From positions 1,198,088-1,262,087 of the forward strand of contig CBDHFR010000003.1 of assembly GCA_965262665.1 (NCBI GenBank): a stretch of 64,000 bases of DNA, written 5' to 3'. Position 1 is the stretch's first letter. Each line of letters starts with the position of its first letter. Source of the DNA: CBDBND01 sp965262665. Its GTDB lineage: Bacteria > Pseudomonadota > Alphaproteobacteria > Rhodospirillales > Rhodospirillaceae. Made by a program: the position numbers and the translations under genes. Below the pieces are notes generated by a model. It was not told the DNA's origin, did no database searches, and saw only the letters and a program-made list of their open reading frames with translations. Shown here piece by piece: positions 35,157 to 44,568 of this stretch.

Positions 35157-35365
35157 CTGTCCGTCGTCAAATGATTTGAGACAGGGTGGGGCCTAAAATA
35201 ACGGGGGCTCTGGCTCACTTGGTCGATAATTTTAGGCAGCGGCGTTGCGATGTTGCAAGCGCCGGTACTCAATGGTCTTTGGTTTGATCCTTTCCCTTTC
35301 CAGCAGGATGGTTTGGCCGCGCCCGAAGTAGACATCGGCGGGCGTGAGGTTATTCAATCTATCTA
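35157..35365 (-). pseudogene. Integrase-core (IS481-like) transposase C-terminus with terminal repeat
   Basis: Minus frame from about 35365: RLNNLTPADVYFGRGQTILL, ERERIKPKTIEYRRLQHRNA ending AA-stop at 35239. 'NLTPADVYFGRGQ.IL.ERERIK..TIE.RRL.H' is the C terminus of rve transposases. The end TGTCCGTCGTCAAATGATTT at 35157 resembles the 40-bp repeats around the prepilin peptidase gene, so all may come from one IS family. Confidence 0.65.
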
Positions 35366-35657
35366 CAGGAAAATCAAAAATACATTTTTGTGATCTCGAC
35401 GTTGTGTCGGGGCACCCTATCCCCTTGGAGTACTGTGTATGGGGGCCGTCTCGGGAATCCTATAGGAGTTCCGGCCGTATTGATTAGGGAGTGTGGTGAA
35501 GCTTCTCTGGTGATAGGCGCCGGGCCTGACGGTGGGCCGCGCTGTCAAATCCGCCAGTCGCCAAGCGCCGCGACGGACCGTGTGTGTCCGCCACCGTCTA
35601 AGCGTCATTCAGCGACGTGTGGTCGGCTCCAATCGTCCGACCCAATGCATCCTTTCG
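35366..35657. other. Intergenic, no gene supported
   Basis: Open frames of about 60-95 codons exist on both strands but show no recognisable features. Bounded by the transposase remnant and MITE copy 2. Confidence 0.35.
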
Positions 35658-35819
35658 GCATTGTCAGAGTAACTGGTTAGGGCCAACTCTCTTGGGTCCT
35701 TGTTACCTGGGTTTGGGCACTAAACTATTGGTTCGCTTGGTATTGACCAAGCAAGGCGCGGCTCGCAACGGCGAAAACTCACGTCACTAGACTAACAAAT
35801 TAATTTAGTCTGACAATGC
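35658..35819 (+). mobile_element. MITE copy 2 (162 bp)
   Basis: Both tips are intact: GCATTGTCAGAGTAACTGG and TTAGTCTGACAATGC. Interior identical in layout to copies at 9251 (inverted) and 39260, with the internal hairpin CTTGGT-ATTG-ACCAAG. No ORF. Confidence 0.9.
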
Positions 35820-35919
35820 TCGCTTTAGGAATAAGGGCGTGCGGAAATAGATGTTAACCACACATATCATTTTACTAGGATGATGCTCAGGGTGACTAAG
35901 GCAAAGGGAGGCACAGCTT

Positions 35920-36685
35920 TTGAAAAACGTTGACTTTGGCAAAACGCACGATGACTACAAAACGCATCGCAAGGGATTTCCCGCCGAGTTTTTTGATTGC
36001 CTTTCTGGCGACGGTCTGATCAAGGACGGTGTGAGGGTTCTCGACCTCGGCGCCGGCACGGTGGCGCGGGGTTTTGCCAAACGGGGCGCCGTCGTGACAT
36101 GCCTCGACAAATCCGAACAAATGATGGACCAAGCGAAGGCTCTGGATGCGGCGGACGGTGTAACCATTGCCTATGTGGTTGGCAAGGCAGAAGAGACCAA
36201 TTTGGACGCCAGGTCCTTCGATCTTGTTACCGCCGGGCAGTGCTGGCATTGGTTCGAGCGGGACAAAGCGGCGCAGGAAGCTCATCGGTTGCTAACAGAC
36301 GATGGTCGTATCCTGATCTGCTATTTTGACTGGATTCCCATGCCAGGCAATGTGGTCTCCATGACTGAAGCGCTGATCAAAGAGTTCAATCCGGATTGGA
36401 AGATGGGCGGCGGCAGCGGTTTTTATCCCTGGTGGCTCAAGGGCTTATATCAAAACGGATTTCAGGACTGCCGGACCCAAAGCTTCGATCAGGTGGTTCC
36501 CTATACCCAAGAAGCTTGGATGGGCCGCATCCGGGCCAGCCGCCGGGGTAGGCGCTACGTTGAGCGCGGAGAAAGTTCAGGCATTCGATGAAGAGCATCA
36601 AAGACGATTGACGGACATGTTCGACGGCAATGACCTGCGTGTTCACCATCGCATTTGGTGGGTAACGGCGGGGAAAGCGGTATAG
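35920..36685 (+). pseudogene. SAM-dependent methyltransferase with a one-base frameshift
   Basis: TTG start after AAGGGAGG. Motif I is VRVLDLGAGTVARGFAKRGA and post I VVTCLDKSEQMMDQAK; SFDLVTAGQCWHWF is the motif-IV-like region of UbiE/COQ5-type enzymes. At about 36541 an extra C shifts the frame; reading on in the other frame gives AGVGATLSAEKVQAFDEEHQ, RRLTDMFDGNDLRVHHRIWW, VTAGKAV-stop at 36685, the expected C terminus. Either a recent inactivation or a sequencing error. Confidence 0.8.
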
Positions 36686-36830
36686 AGTGAAAATGGTATC
36701 CGGCTTGTTTCTGTCACCGATGATGATGGTCCCGAACTCATCAAAGCCAATCTTCAGAACCGGAACTTTCATCTGCCATGGGCGGATCCTTTCACCGATG
36801 ATGTGGGGTTTCAATCCTGGTTAAACAGTC
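36686..36830 (+). pseudogene. GNAT acetyltransferase N-terminal fragment fused to the ABC-F gene
   Basis: The frame upstream of the ABC-F part reads IRLVSVTDDDGPELIKANLQ, NRNFHLPWADPFTDDVGFQS. This resembles the start of RimJ-type N-acetyltransferases ('L..ANL.NR.FH.PWA.PFTD..GF'). It joins the ABC-F sequence at about QSWLNSLQAEM, removing the first ABC-F Walker A. No good start codon precedes it. Family call is tentative. Confidence 0.45.
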
Positions 36831-37409
36831 TGCAGGCCGAGATGAACCACTTGCTGGCAGACGGCAGCGACGGAGCCCTTGACCGGTACGGCGAAATCCT
36901 CGACGCGTATGAGCGGTCCGGTGGATACGCCATTGATGCGAGCATGGAAGCGGAACTCTCCGCCCTCGGCATAGACAAGCAATCTTGGGACAGACCTTTC
37001 TCAAGTCTCTCGGGCGGGGAGCAGACGCGTTGTCTTCTGGCTAGTCTGTTCGTGGCGGACGGTTCCTCCTCGAACGCAGGACCATCTCGCACACCCGGAC
37101 CTCGCGCCTTCGCCTTGATCGACGAGCCGACCAATCATCTGGACGCCCAGGGCCGACGGCTACTGGCCGACTACTTGAGCACCAAGGCGGGTTTCCTTCT
37201 GGTCTCGCACGACCGGGCGTTTCTCGATGCCTGCTGCGACCATATCGTGGCTCTTAACCGCGATACCGTCGAGGTCGAGCGCACGTCGTTCTCGTCTTGG
37301 CGCCAACGCTTCCGACAGCGCCTTGCCAGGCAACGGGCCGAGAATGCAGCGTTGAAACAAGACATTGCAAGACTCGCACGAGTCGCTTCCGACCGGCGTG
37401 CCGGCGCAC
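36803..37409 (+). pseudogene. ABC-F ATPase (Lsa/Vga-like), first half, split by IS630
   Basis: Contains the ABC1 signature SSLSGGEQTRCLLASLFVAD, Walker B FALIDEPTNHLDAQGRRLLA and the H-loop LLVSHDRAFLDACCDHIVAL, then the start of the inter-domain linker. The first about 110 residues including Walker A are missing. The reading frame stops in the IS630 insert, but joining ...GCACTA to AAGCGC (38467) restores an open frame (RAGALKRESDKAAHLDKGF). Confidence 0.85.
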
Positions 37410-38466
37410 TAGAGCGGAATCCGATCACGTTGCGCTGTATCCGGCGGCGTTGAAGTAGTTTTTGCATTCTTGCGGGGAGAAGGTCAGGGAGATTTGGCCG
37501 ATGGCGTTCCAGAGACCATCGACGGTTCGCTCAGCGGCTTTTCGGAGCCTTGCCTTGAGCTTTGCGAAGGCGAGTTCGATGGGATTGAAGTCAGGGCTAT
37601 AGAGCGGCAGGAAGAGGAGTTGTGCGCCGGTGTCTTCGATCATCTTGCGGACCTTGGGTCCCTTGTGGCTTGAGAGGTTGTCCATGACGACGATATCGCC
37701 GGGCCTCAGTTCGGGGACGAGGCCCTCTTTGACGTAGGCCTCGAAGGCATCGCGGTCGATAGCGCCGTTGATCACGAAGGGAGAGATCATGCCGTGCCGT
37801 GTGAGCCCGGCGAGGAAGGTGGTTGTGTTCCAGTGTCCGTGGGGGACGGCCATGCGCAGGCGTTCGCCGCGCGGGGCCCAGCCGTGGGTGCGGGCCATGT
37901 TGGTCTTGGCCCAGGTCTCGTCGATGAACACCAGCCGGTCGGGGTCGGGGCCGGGCTGGCTGTCGCGCCAGGCCTGTCGCCGGCTCAACACGTCCGGACG
38001 GTCTTGCTCCGCCGCATGGCCGGTCTTTTTTTTCGCGTGATGCCGTGGCGCACGAGGAAGCGCTGTATCGACCCGTAGCTGAAGGTGAGGTCTCGGTCCC
38101 CGAGAGCCGCGCGCAACTCCTCAATGGCCATGTCCCGCCTCTCCTCAAGAAGACCCAGGATCACGCCGCGCTGCGCCTCGATCCGGCCCGAGCGACGGTC
38201 CCCGCCAAGCGCCTTCGGGCGGGCGTCTCCCGGTTCGCGTTCCAGCGCACGCCAACGGCTCACGCTCGCCGCGCTTACCCCGAAACGCGCACCAGCCGCT
38301 CTATGGCTCATACCCTCTGAAACCGCTGATAGAACCCGATTGCGAAGATCAAGGGAAAGGGCTTTCGACATCAATGCCGGCCTCCTCAACCCGGCCGACA
38401 TCTTGAATCACAAATCCCTCGCCCTGTGAATCCCCCAACGATTCAATCAGGTCAGATCATGCTCTA
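37410..38466 (-). mobile_element. Complete IS630-family element inserted at a TA in the ABC-F gene
   Basis: 1.06 kb flanked by TA on both sides; ends TAGAGCGGAATCCGATC and, in reverse complement, TTTAGAGCATGATCTGACC form imperfect TIRs. It carries one transposase in two overlapping frames. Precise removal with one TA restores the ABC-F reading frame, so the insertion is recent. Confidence 0.9.
37425..38371 (-). CDS. IS630-family transposase, two frames joined at an A8 slippery run
   Basis: Frame 1 (38371-37985): MSKALSLDLRNRVLSAVSEG, HTH with MSHRAAGARFGVSAASVSRW, ending at ITRKKRPAMRR. Frame 2 (from about 38030 by a -1 shift at CGAAAAAAAAGACC; ORF start 37991): AAEQDRPDVLSRRQAW, DRLVFIDETWAKTNMARTHG (D), PGDIVVMDNLSSHKGPKVRK (D), LPLYSPDFNPIELAFAKLKA (E). 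A -1 programmed frameshift at this A-run is common in the family. All catalytic acids are present; probably active. Confidence 0.88.
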
Positions 38467-39222
38467 AAGCGCGAGAGCGACAAAGCGGCACACCTGGACA
38501 AGGGATTCATCTCGAACCGCGCGAAGCGGCAGATGAAAAGAGCACTTGCCGCCGAACGCCGCGCCGGGAACGCGGCAGACGTACGATATAGAACTCTCGT
38601 CGATGTGGAGAAGGACAGGCAACTGCAACTAACCGGTTCGGCTCGAGGTGTGGGCTCTCTCGTCGTCGCGAACGACCTCACCCTCTGGCGCGGTGACAAG
38701 CCCGTGTGCCACAAACTGTCGTTTACGGTTGCACCGGGCGATCGGGTCGCCGTGATTGGACCCAATGGCAGCGGCAAGACAAGCCTGCTTGATCAGATCG
38801 AATGCGCGCCCCATCGCCACACAGGCTCCCTCTTAAGGCCCGGCCATGTCACTGTGGCACGGACGTTCCAGCATCCTCAATGGCTGTCGGGATCGTTGCG
38901 TGACCGGTTACTAGATGCCTGCCTAGACGAGTCCCGCTTTCGGCAGATCATGGCAGTGCTCGGGGTACACGGTAGCGTGCTCGACGGACGCATCGAAGAT
39001 TTGAGCCACGGTCAACAGAAGAAAATAGACTTAGCGCGGACTTTTCTCACTGACGCCCAACTGCTGCTTTGGGACGAACCCTTGAATTTCATCGATATCG
39101 ATGCCCGCGAGCAGATTGAGGAGGTATTGCTGCGAGACGAACCGACCGTGATGTTCGTGGAGCACGATGCAGCCTTCGTCGAACGGGTCGCAACACAAGC
39201 GATCCATCTGCCGGGCGTGTGA
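38467..39222 (+). pseudogene. ABC-F ATPase (Lsa/Vga-like), second half
   Basis: Linker helices then ABC2: Walker A RVAVIGPNGSGKTSLLDQIE, signature EDLSHGQQKKIDLARTFLTD, Walker B LLLWDEPLNFIDIDAREQIE and H-loop VMFVEHDAAFVERVATQAIH. 'GQQKKI(D/E)LAR' is characteristic of Lsa/Vga/MsrA-type ribosome-protection ABC-F proteins, so this may once have given antibiotic resistance. Continuous with 36803-37409 apart from the IS630 insertion. Confidence 0.85.
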
Positions 39223-39259
39223 GTTTGGCGTGTGATGGCTCACCCCCTGTGGTTAGGAG

Positions 39260-39420
39260 GCATTGTCAGAGTTACTGGTTAGGGCTGCCTCTCTTGGGCC
39301 GTTGTTCCCTAGGTTTAGGCACTAAACTATTGGTTCGTTTGGCATTGACCAAGCAAGGCGCGGCTCGGAACGGCCAAAACTCACCCACTAGACTGACCAA
39401 TTAATTTAGTCTGACAATGC
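39260..39420 (+). mobile_element. MITE copy 3 (161 bp)
   Basis: Tips GCATTGTCAGAGTTACTGG and TTAGTCTGACAATGC; the interior matches copy 2 with scattered substitutions (more diverged than copies 1 and 2 from each other). Non-coding. Target duplications are not evident. Confidence 0.9.
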
Positions 39421-40500
39421 GCGCACAAACCCCGGACTCTTTGGTCAAATTCCCTGCTCGCAAGAACAGGGAAATTATTTGAGGTAGCGGAGAATTTTTT
39501 GAGCCCTACCAGGGAATAACAGGGAATATTAAGGGAATGGGGTTTTGTCTGTCCTGGAAACTTTCTCCGACGATCTTAAAGATAGATGCCGCCCAGATTT
39601 GGATGAGGTTTTCGGAAGCGACAGGTTTTCGAATGGGACAGACGACCGCGGATACAGAACTAAAATAGGGGCTTATGTACGGTAGTTTCTAAGAATAAAG
39701 CTCGCAATTAGTGCTGCAAGCATCACACCAGTCGGCTACCGGTCACTATCATGAAAACCAAGCTGCCAATGCCGACAATGGCTGAGAAGCCCAGTATGCC
39801 CAACATCACGCATTCGACTCTGTCCTGGCCGGTCATCTCGCACCAATCCTTTTCGGTTCATGATCGCGGCTTTACAAGCCGGCGCAACAACTCTGCATCC
39901 TTCTGTTCAGGGGTCAGCGACTCCCAATACTTCTCGTACCGAGTTTTTTCGGGCGTCCCGTGATCATTGTCCCGCTTTAGTACTGCTGTACAACATTTTC
40001 ATAAGACGGGGCCATGCAAAACGAAAGCGAGCACCTTCCTTCGTGACCGCGGATTGTGCCAGTCGTGCTTACTTCGCCAACCCCGCTTATGTGGGATCCT
40101 CAGTTGTACTCCCGCCACAGGGGAGCACGCAAACGTATGGGTCGTTCTCTTTCCGGACCCGCCAACTAACTGTGATTTCCGGAGAGCAATTGGATCACGG
40201 AACGGTTGGATGGGCTGACCGTTTGGGGAGCAAAATCTGCCACCCTTACGCCAGAGGCGAACACGGGCAGAGAGATGTATTCTTTGGAGTTATGCAGGCG
40301 CGTGCGTGGGGCTTGTCATAGACCTCATCGGCTACCTCGAGCATCAGGAAACCGTAATTGACGAACACGCTGGGGTTGCCGTTGACCAATGCTTGGCGAC
40401 CAGTTCATGACCAACCCATGCCTGAATGATTATCTACGCTCAGTGCTCTTGTCTTGTCTGTTTGCCGGCCTCTCTCCTTGAGCGACCTTGGCCATAAAGG
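39421..40500. other. Long intergenic stretch with repeat traces
   Basis: No large gene. It contains two copies of the GGTTTTCG(G)AA.GG/CGACA repeat (39601-39640). A minus frame near 39960-39860 ends in YEKYWESLTPEQKDAELLRR, LVKPRS-stop, which looks like a genuine protein tail without a start. A 37-codon membrane peptide follows at 39723. Confidence 0.4.
39723..39836 (-). CDS. 37-codon single-membrane-span peptide
   Basis: ATG 39836 encodes MTGQDRVECVMLGILGFSAI then VGIGSLVFMIVTGSRLV. One hydrophobic helix of about 20 residues, basic end. It follows a protein-tail remnant on the same strand. No family recognised; could be chance. Confidence 0.25.
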   Translation of the reverse strand: MTGQDRVECVMLGILGFSAIVGIGSLVFMIVTGSRLV

Positions 40501-41086
40501 TTAGCATCGAAGTAGGATGCGGCGTTGGCGGAGCCCAGTCGGGTCCGACCTCGTCAGCCATCTTCCGAAGTACCTCGGAGTACCCAGCATAACCCGCGCA
40601 TTGTATGGTGGTAATTTGCCGTTAAGCGACCAGCCGGCAAACATTTCCGCAAGGGCTAACATGTCTCGATGGCTTAGCTCGTCTTTGCGGGCCGGATCAA
40701 CCTCCTGTGCACGGTTGTATTCGGCTTCGAGTTCCAAACGCGAAAACTCATATCGGCGATCGGGAGTAAACTCGACTTCAAGCGCTGAAAGATGCGTTCT
40801 GTTTAGAACGAGCCGGCCATCCTTGTAAGCCAATTTGAGTTCCGAATTGCCTGATAAGCGTTGCGACACGCCGTGTAGGACCCTTGAGCCTATTCCGATG
40901 GTCTTTGGCCAGATCCCGTCGGCCAAAAGGTGGGTCTTGTCCCAGCGGCGCATCGACAACGAAGGACGAATCCTCGACATACAATACAGTCCGATCCTTG
41001 TTATAGGCCGGCTCATCGAGAAACAAGGATGTGGCGTATTGGAAAGGGGCTAGTTCCACTGTGACAAAGCACTCGTATTTCATCAT
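40501..41086 (-). pseudogene. Hypothetical protein with a frameshift
   Basis: Two frames join: from 41086 MMKYECFVTVELAPFQYATS, LFLDEPAYNKDRTVLYVEDS, VVDAPLGQDP, then after a shift at about 40935 THLLADGIWPKTIGIGSRVL, LKLAYKDGRLVLNRTHLSAL, ELEAEYNRAQEVDPARKDEL... to 40501. Together about 190 residues. I do not recognise the family. The second half is coherent and hydrophilic, so the gene was probably real until recently. Confidence 0.45.
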
Positions 41087-41548
41087 GTCTATTCGTTATC
41101 AAATCAATTGGGGTATCGGGGTCAGGTTCGTTAAATGAGATTTCCCTTTCGTGCGTTGATGAGCTCGTGTCCCGAGCGGACCTCTGATCTCACAAACACC
41201 TTATAGAGCAATGGGCATTCGTTCATTTGCACGAGCAACACACGACGCAAGGGACGCTTGGCCTGATCCGACAAACATTTGAAACACTTCCTCAAATTCG
41301 ATCAAGACCTGTAGCACGTATGCGACCTATCAATCGGTAGCGGTTCAAGGCAAGCCCCGGCTTGACTTTGGTCCCAAACAATTCCACGCTTCTCCCATCG
41401 CCAAACCAACCAACGAGTGGCCCCATGTCGGGCTGCCCGTTCAATACAAGACCGCGTGAGCGGGAATAGACGGGAACTAACCTAACTCGTTGGTTGTTTG
41501 GCGACTGGCCCGGCACCCTGCCTGGCCGCACCGTCAGAGGAGGGTCCC
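41087..41548. other. Intergenic upstream of the secreted PPC protein
   Basis: No gene supported. AGAGGAGGG at 41537-41545 is the ribosome-binding site of the next gene. Confidence 0.4.
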
Positions 41549-42979
41549 GTGAGGGCTATCTCTTATGCTGCCATCGTTGTGCTGCTGGCCGGCCCGGCCG
41601 CAGCACAGGTCGACGGAACGCAATACACCGTTGTCGCTCCGGTATTCAGGGGGGAAGGAAATAATCACTCGTTTCTCCGTCTCGGCAATCTCGGTGATGC
41701 GAATACCACCGTCACCGTTACAGTGGTCGGTTCTTCATCGGGAGAAAACTACGGCACTGCCGAGTTCACCATAAGGCGGAAGGCCTCGCCCCAGTACAGC
41801 GTCGACGACATAACCGACGAAGCCGGGATCACCGGTTTGGCTGAAGACGAACCCATTTCGCTATACCTGCGCAGTTCCGATGAGGACAACCCGCCGGTGT
41901 TCCAGCATGTCGTGTGGAACAGCATGACAGGGTTCTTCGAGAACGCCGGGCGATGCACCTACCGGGAAGGGATCGATTACTCGCGACTGAACACCGCGCT
42001 GACCAACATTCACACTTCGCGGATCGCCGACTATCCGGCAACCCTCTTCCTGCACAATTACGCGGATGCGCCGGTCACGTACCGGGCACATGTCTATGAC
42101 GCACGAAACGCCATGTCCCTGGGCTCGACTGATTTTGAGCTGATGGCCAACGAGACGCGGGCGGTGGACTTCTCTGAGATCGAGGAGGACATAGACTTCG
42201 ACCCGGCGTCTAATCAGTTTCACGTCAACATCGTCTTCGAAGCCCTAAACCTCGCCGATTACGCCCTCTCAGCGGTTCAGGGCATCCGCAACCTGCAGCT
42301 CGACGCCTACATCAACATGTCGGCGGCGTGCATCGTCAATCCCTCCCAACCAGAGCCCGATCCGGAAGAACCCGTGACCGACGATCACGGCAATTCCAGA
42401 GGTACAGCCACCTTGGTTTCGGTCCCCTCCACCACGGACGGAAACCTGGAAGAGGAAGGCGACGAGGATTACTTCCGCCTGCGTATCCGGGAAAGCGGCA
42501 CGCTTAGAATCCAGATCCGCGGCAGCACCAATACCCGTGAAACCCTGTACGACAGCGCCGGCACCCAACTTGAGTCAAACCGCCTGGGCAATCTCGGCGT
42601 TTTCGGTATCGAACGAGAAGTAGAGCCCGGCACGTACTATGTCCGGATCCGTGGTTTAATCAGTTTGACGACCGGGGAATACAGGCTCCGCATCTCCTTC
42701 ACGTCGGCGGAAGACGAAGAAGCACCGGCACAAGACTGCAGGGTCGGCCTGGTCGTAGGGCCGGGTGAGAGCTGTACCTATCCAGGAACGGATGAGAGAT
42801 TCAGGGTCGACTCAGATGGCGTGGCCAGTTTTCTAGGAAGTTCATACGGCAGCTCCGGATCGTTTAGCACCTCAGGGACTTATACGTCTGTTGGCACCAG
42901 TGGCAGCAGGACATTTACTTACCGTCTCTGTGGGGAAACACAGAGCAGAGGCATGTGGCGCCTTACCTGTGTTGGCTGA
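41549..42979 (+). CDS. Secreted protein with SFLRxxN-type domain and PPC domain
   Basis: 476 residues from GTG 41549 (MRAISYAAIVVLLAGPAAAQ signal). Residues about 25-270 form the domain shared with the proteases at 14269 and 21538: NHSFLRLGNLGDANTTVTVT, PPVFQHVVWNSMTGFFENAG, LTNIHTSRIADYPATLFLHN, FHVNIVFEALN and NLQLDAYINMSAACIV. Then a linker and a PPC domain (about 280-390; EGDEDYFRLRIRESGTLRIQ, GTYYVRIRGL), and a Ser/Gly-rich end (about 440-470). No protease motif is visible, so the shared domain here stands without a catalytic partner. Confidence 0.75.
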   Translation: MRAISYAAIVVLLAGPAAAQVDGTQYTVVAPVFRGEGNNHSFLRLGNLGDANTTVTVTVVGSSSGENYGTAEFTIRRKASPQYSVDDITDEAGITGLAEDEPISLYLRSSDEDNPPVFQHVVWNSMTGFFENAGRCTYREGIDYSRLNTALTNIHTSRIADYPATLFLHNYADAPVTYRAHVYDARNAMSLGSTDFELMANETRAVDFSEIEEDIDFDPASNQFHVNIVFEALNLADYALSAVQGIRNLQLDAYINMSAACIVNPSQPEPDPEEPVTDDHGNSRGTATLVSVPSTTDGNLEEEGDEDYFRLRIRESGTLRIQIRGSTNTRETLYDSAGTQLESNRLGNLGVFGIEREVEPGTYYVRIRGLISLTTGEYRLRISFTSAEDEEAPAQDCRVGLVVGPGESCTYPGTDERFRVDSDGVASFLGSSYGSSGSFSTSGTYTSVGTSGSRTFTYRLCGETQSRGMWRLTCVG

Positions 42980-43072
42980 CGTAACGGCCCCCTCCCAGTT
43001 GAGCCGGGTGGGATTCATAATTCACGAGAAAGGGCAACTTAAGCAAAAGATCCAGCTGTCGAGGTACAGTGC

Positions 43073-43744
43073 ATGACCGATGAAGTGAAAAGTAATCTGC
43101 AGCAAATGCTCCATGAGACCGAGATACTGGAATGGTCTCAAGTAGAGAGGCTCTTTGAAGAATATGGATGCGTTGTCTATGGCAAGCCCGAGATCAGATG
43201 GTACCAGGAATCATGGGGGGGGCTAAAGAAAGCAGGCCTTGTCAGCAACACGGAGTTTGAAGAATCCGAGTTTGCCCAGACGGTGCTCAAGCTGAGAGCC
43301 GTTTGCCTGTTGGCAATGTACTTAGGCATGTACCAAGCCGCCGGGGAAATGAGTGAGCTCGGTGGATATTCTTCAGAGCATTGTATCTCGTGGTATCTCG
43401 ATTCACTGAAAGTAGAGCCCGAGGACATTTGGGAATTGGCGCGTCGGGTCGGGATGCTTGAGACCGATTTACAAAGCTATTGGGATGACGAGGACGTGGA
43501 TGACGAACATCTCAAAGAAATCGCTATGGATCTCGTCAGAGATGAGGAGGGAGCCATATTCAACGCCCTTGAAGAACACTACGGCGGGAAACACGGTGTG
43601 TTTGTGTCCATGTGGAATTCAAGGGTGCCGTTGGACGAAATCGAGCCCGCGCAAGATGTAATCCACCCCACATCTCCGACTGATAGAAAAGTGGAGGTCT
43701 GGTCGTATGTGGAGAACGGTATGCGGGGTTGGTCGTGGACTTAG
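43073..43744 (+). CDS. Acidic hypothetical protein, 3' end next to ISAs1 remnant
   Basis: 223 residues, strongly acidic (WDDEDVDDEHLKEIAMDLVR) with helical segments (LRAVCLLAMYLGMYQAAGEM). No signal peptide. It ends where ISAs1 sequence begins, so the true C terminus may be lost. Family not recognised. It starts about 93 bases after the secreted PPC protein in the same direction. Confidence 0.5.
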   Translation: MTDEVKSNLQQMLHETEILEWSQVERLFEEYGCVVYGKPEIRWYQESWGGLKKAGLVSNTEFEESEFAQTVLKLRAVCLLAMYLGMYQAAGEMSELGGYSSEHCISWYLDSLKVEPEDIWELARRVGMLETDLQSYWDDEDVDDEHLKEIAMDLVRDEEGAIFNALEEHYGGKHGVFVSMWNSRVPLDEIEPAQDVIHPTSPTDRKVEVWSYVENGMRGWSWT

Positions 43745-43779
43745 GTCAAAATCTCGCATGTGTGGGGCAAGAGCGGTAA

Positions 43780-44545
43780 TCGACATGGTGCATCGCCGCT
43801 ATCCCGAAGCTGTTGGATCTGTTGACCATCGACGGCGCGACGGTGACCATCAACGGCGCGACGGTAACCATCAACGGCGCGACGGTGACCATCGACGCCA
43901 TGGGCTGTCAGCGCAACATCGCCGCGAAGATCATCGACAAGGACGCCGACTATATCCTTGCCCTCAAGGGCAACCAGGGCAGCCTGCACGACGATACCAA
44001 GCTTTTCTTCATCGAACAGATAGCATGCGGCTTTGCCGATACGGTTGTCAGCCACCACCAGACAGTGGAGAAGAGCCACGGCCGCATCGAAACCCGGACC
44101 ACCACGGCGACGAACGAAATCGCTTGGCTGAAGGAACGCCACCACTGGCCAGGGCCCGGGAGCATTGTTATGGTCGAAACCGTACGTGAGATCGGCATCC
44201 AACCCGGCGCCAAGGTCGAGCGCGAGACCCGCTTCTACATCCGCCGCCACCGCCGCCAAGGCCGATACCCTGAGCGCCGCCATCCGGGGCCATTGGAGCA
44301 GCGAGAACGGGCTGCACTGGGTCATGGACCTGCACTGGGTCATGGACCTGCACTGGGTCATGGACATGGTCTTCCGCGACGACGAGTGCCGGGTCCGAAA
44401 GAACACTGCCCCGGCCAACTTCGCGGTCGTCAAACACATGGCGAGCAACCTCTTGCGCCAAGCCCCGGGCAAGGACAGTCTGCGTGTAAAACGACGCATC
44501 GCCGCCTGGGACGACGACTTCCTCGCAAGCCTTATCTCACGGTGA
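43780..44545 (+). pseudogene. ISAs1-family transposase, copy 2, with in-frame repeat expansions
   Basis: Starts AIPKLLDLLTIDGATVTI then NGATVTINGATVTIDAMGCQ, where normal members have one 'G..VTIDAMGCQ'; a 21-bp unit is present three times (about 43832-43894). YILALKGNQGSLHDDTKLFF and VVSHHQTVEKSHGRIETRTT follow. A frameshift at about 44240 leads to AAIRGHWSSENGLHWVMDLH..., with the 18-bp CTGCACTGGGTCATGGAC unit three times (44311-44364), and ends ...DDDFLASLISR. The N-terminal third is absent. Confidence 0.82.
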
Positions 44546-44568
44546 AACCATTCACCCGATTGCCCTGA

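Noticed and set aside
41292..41531. 79-codon minus-strand ORF upstream of the PPC protein
   Set aside because: Overlaps the ribosome-binding region of the next gene and has no recognisable sequence.
43832..44364. A diversity-generating retroelement template/variable pair in ISAs1
   Set aside because: No reverse transcriptase; differences are unit-number changes, not adenine-directed substitutions.
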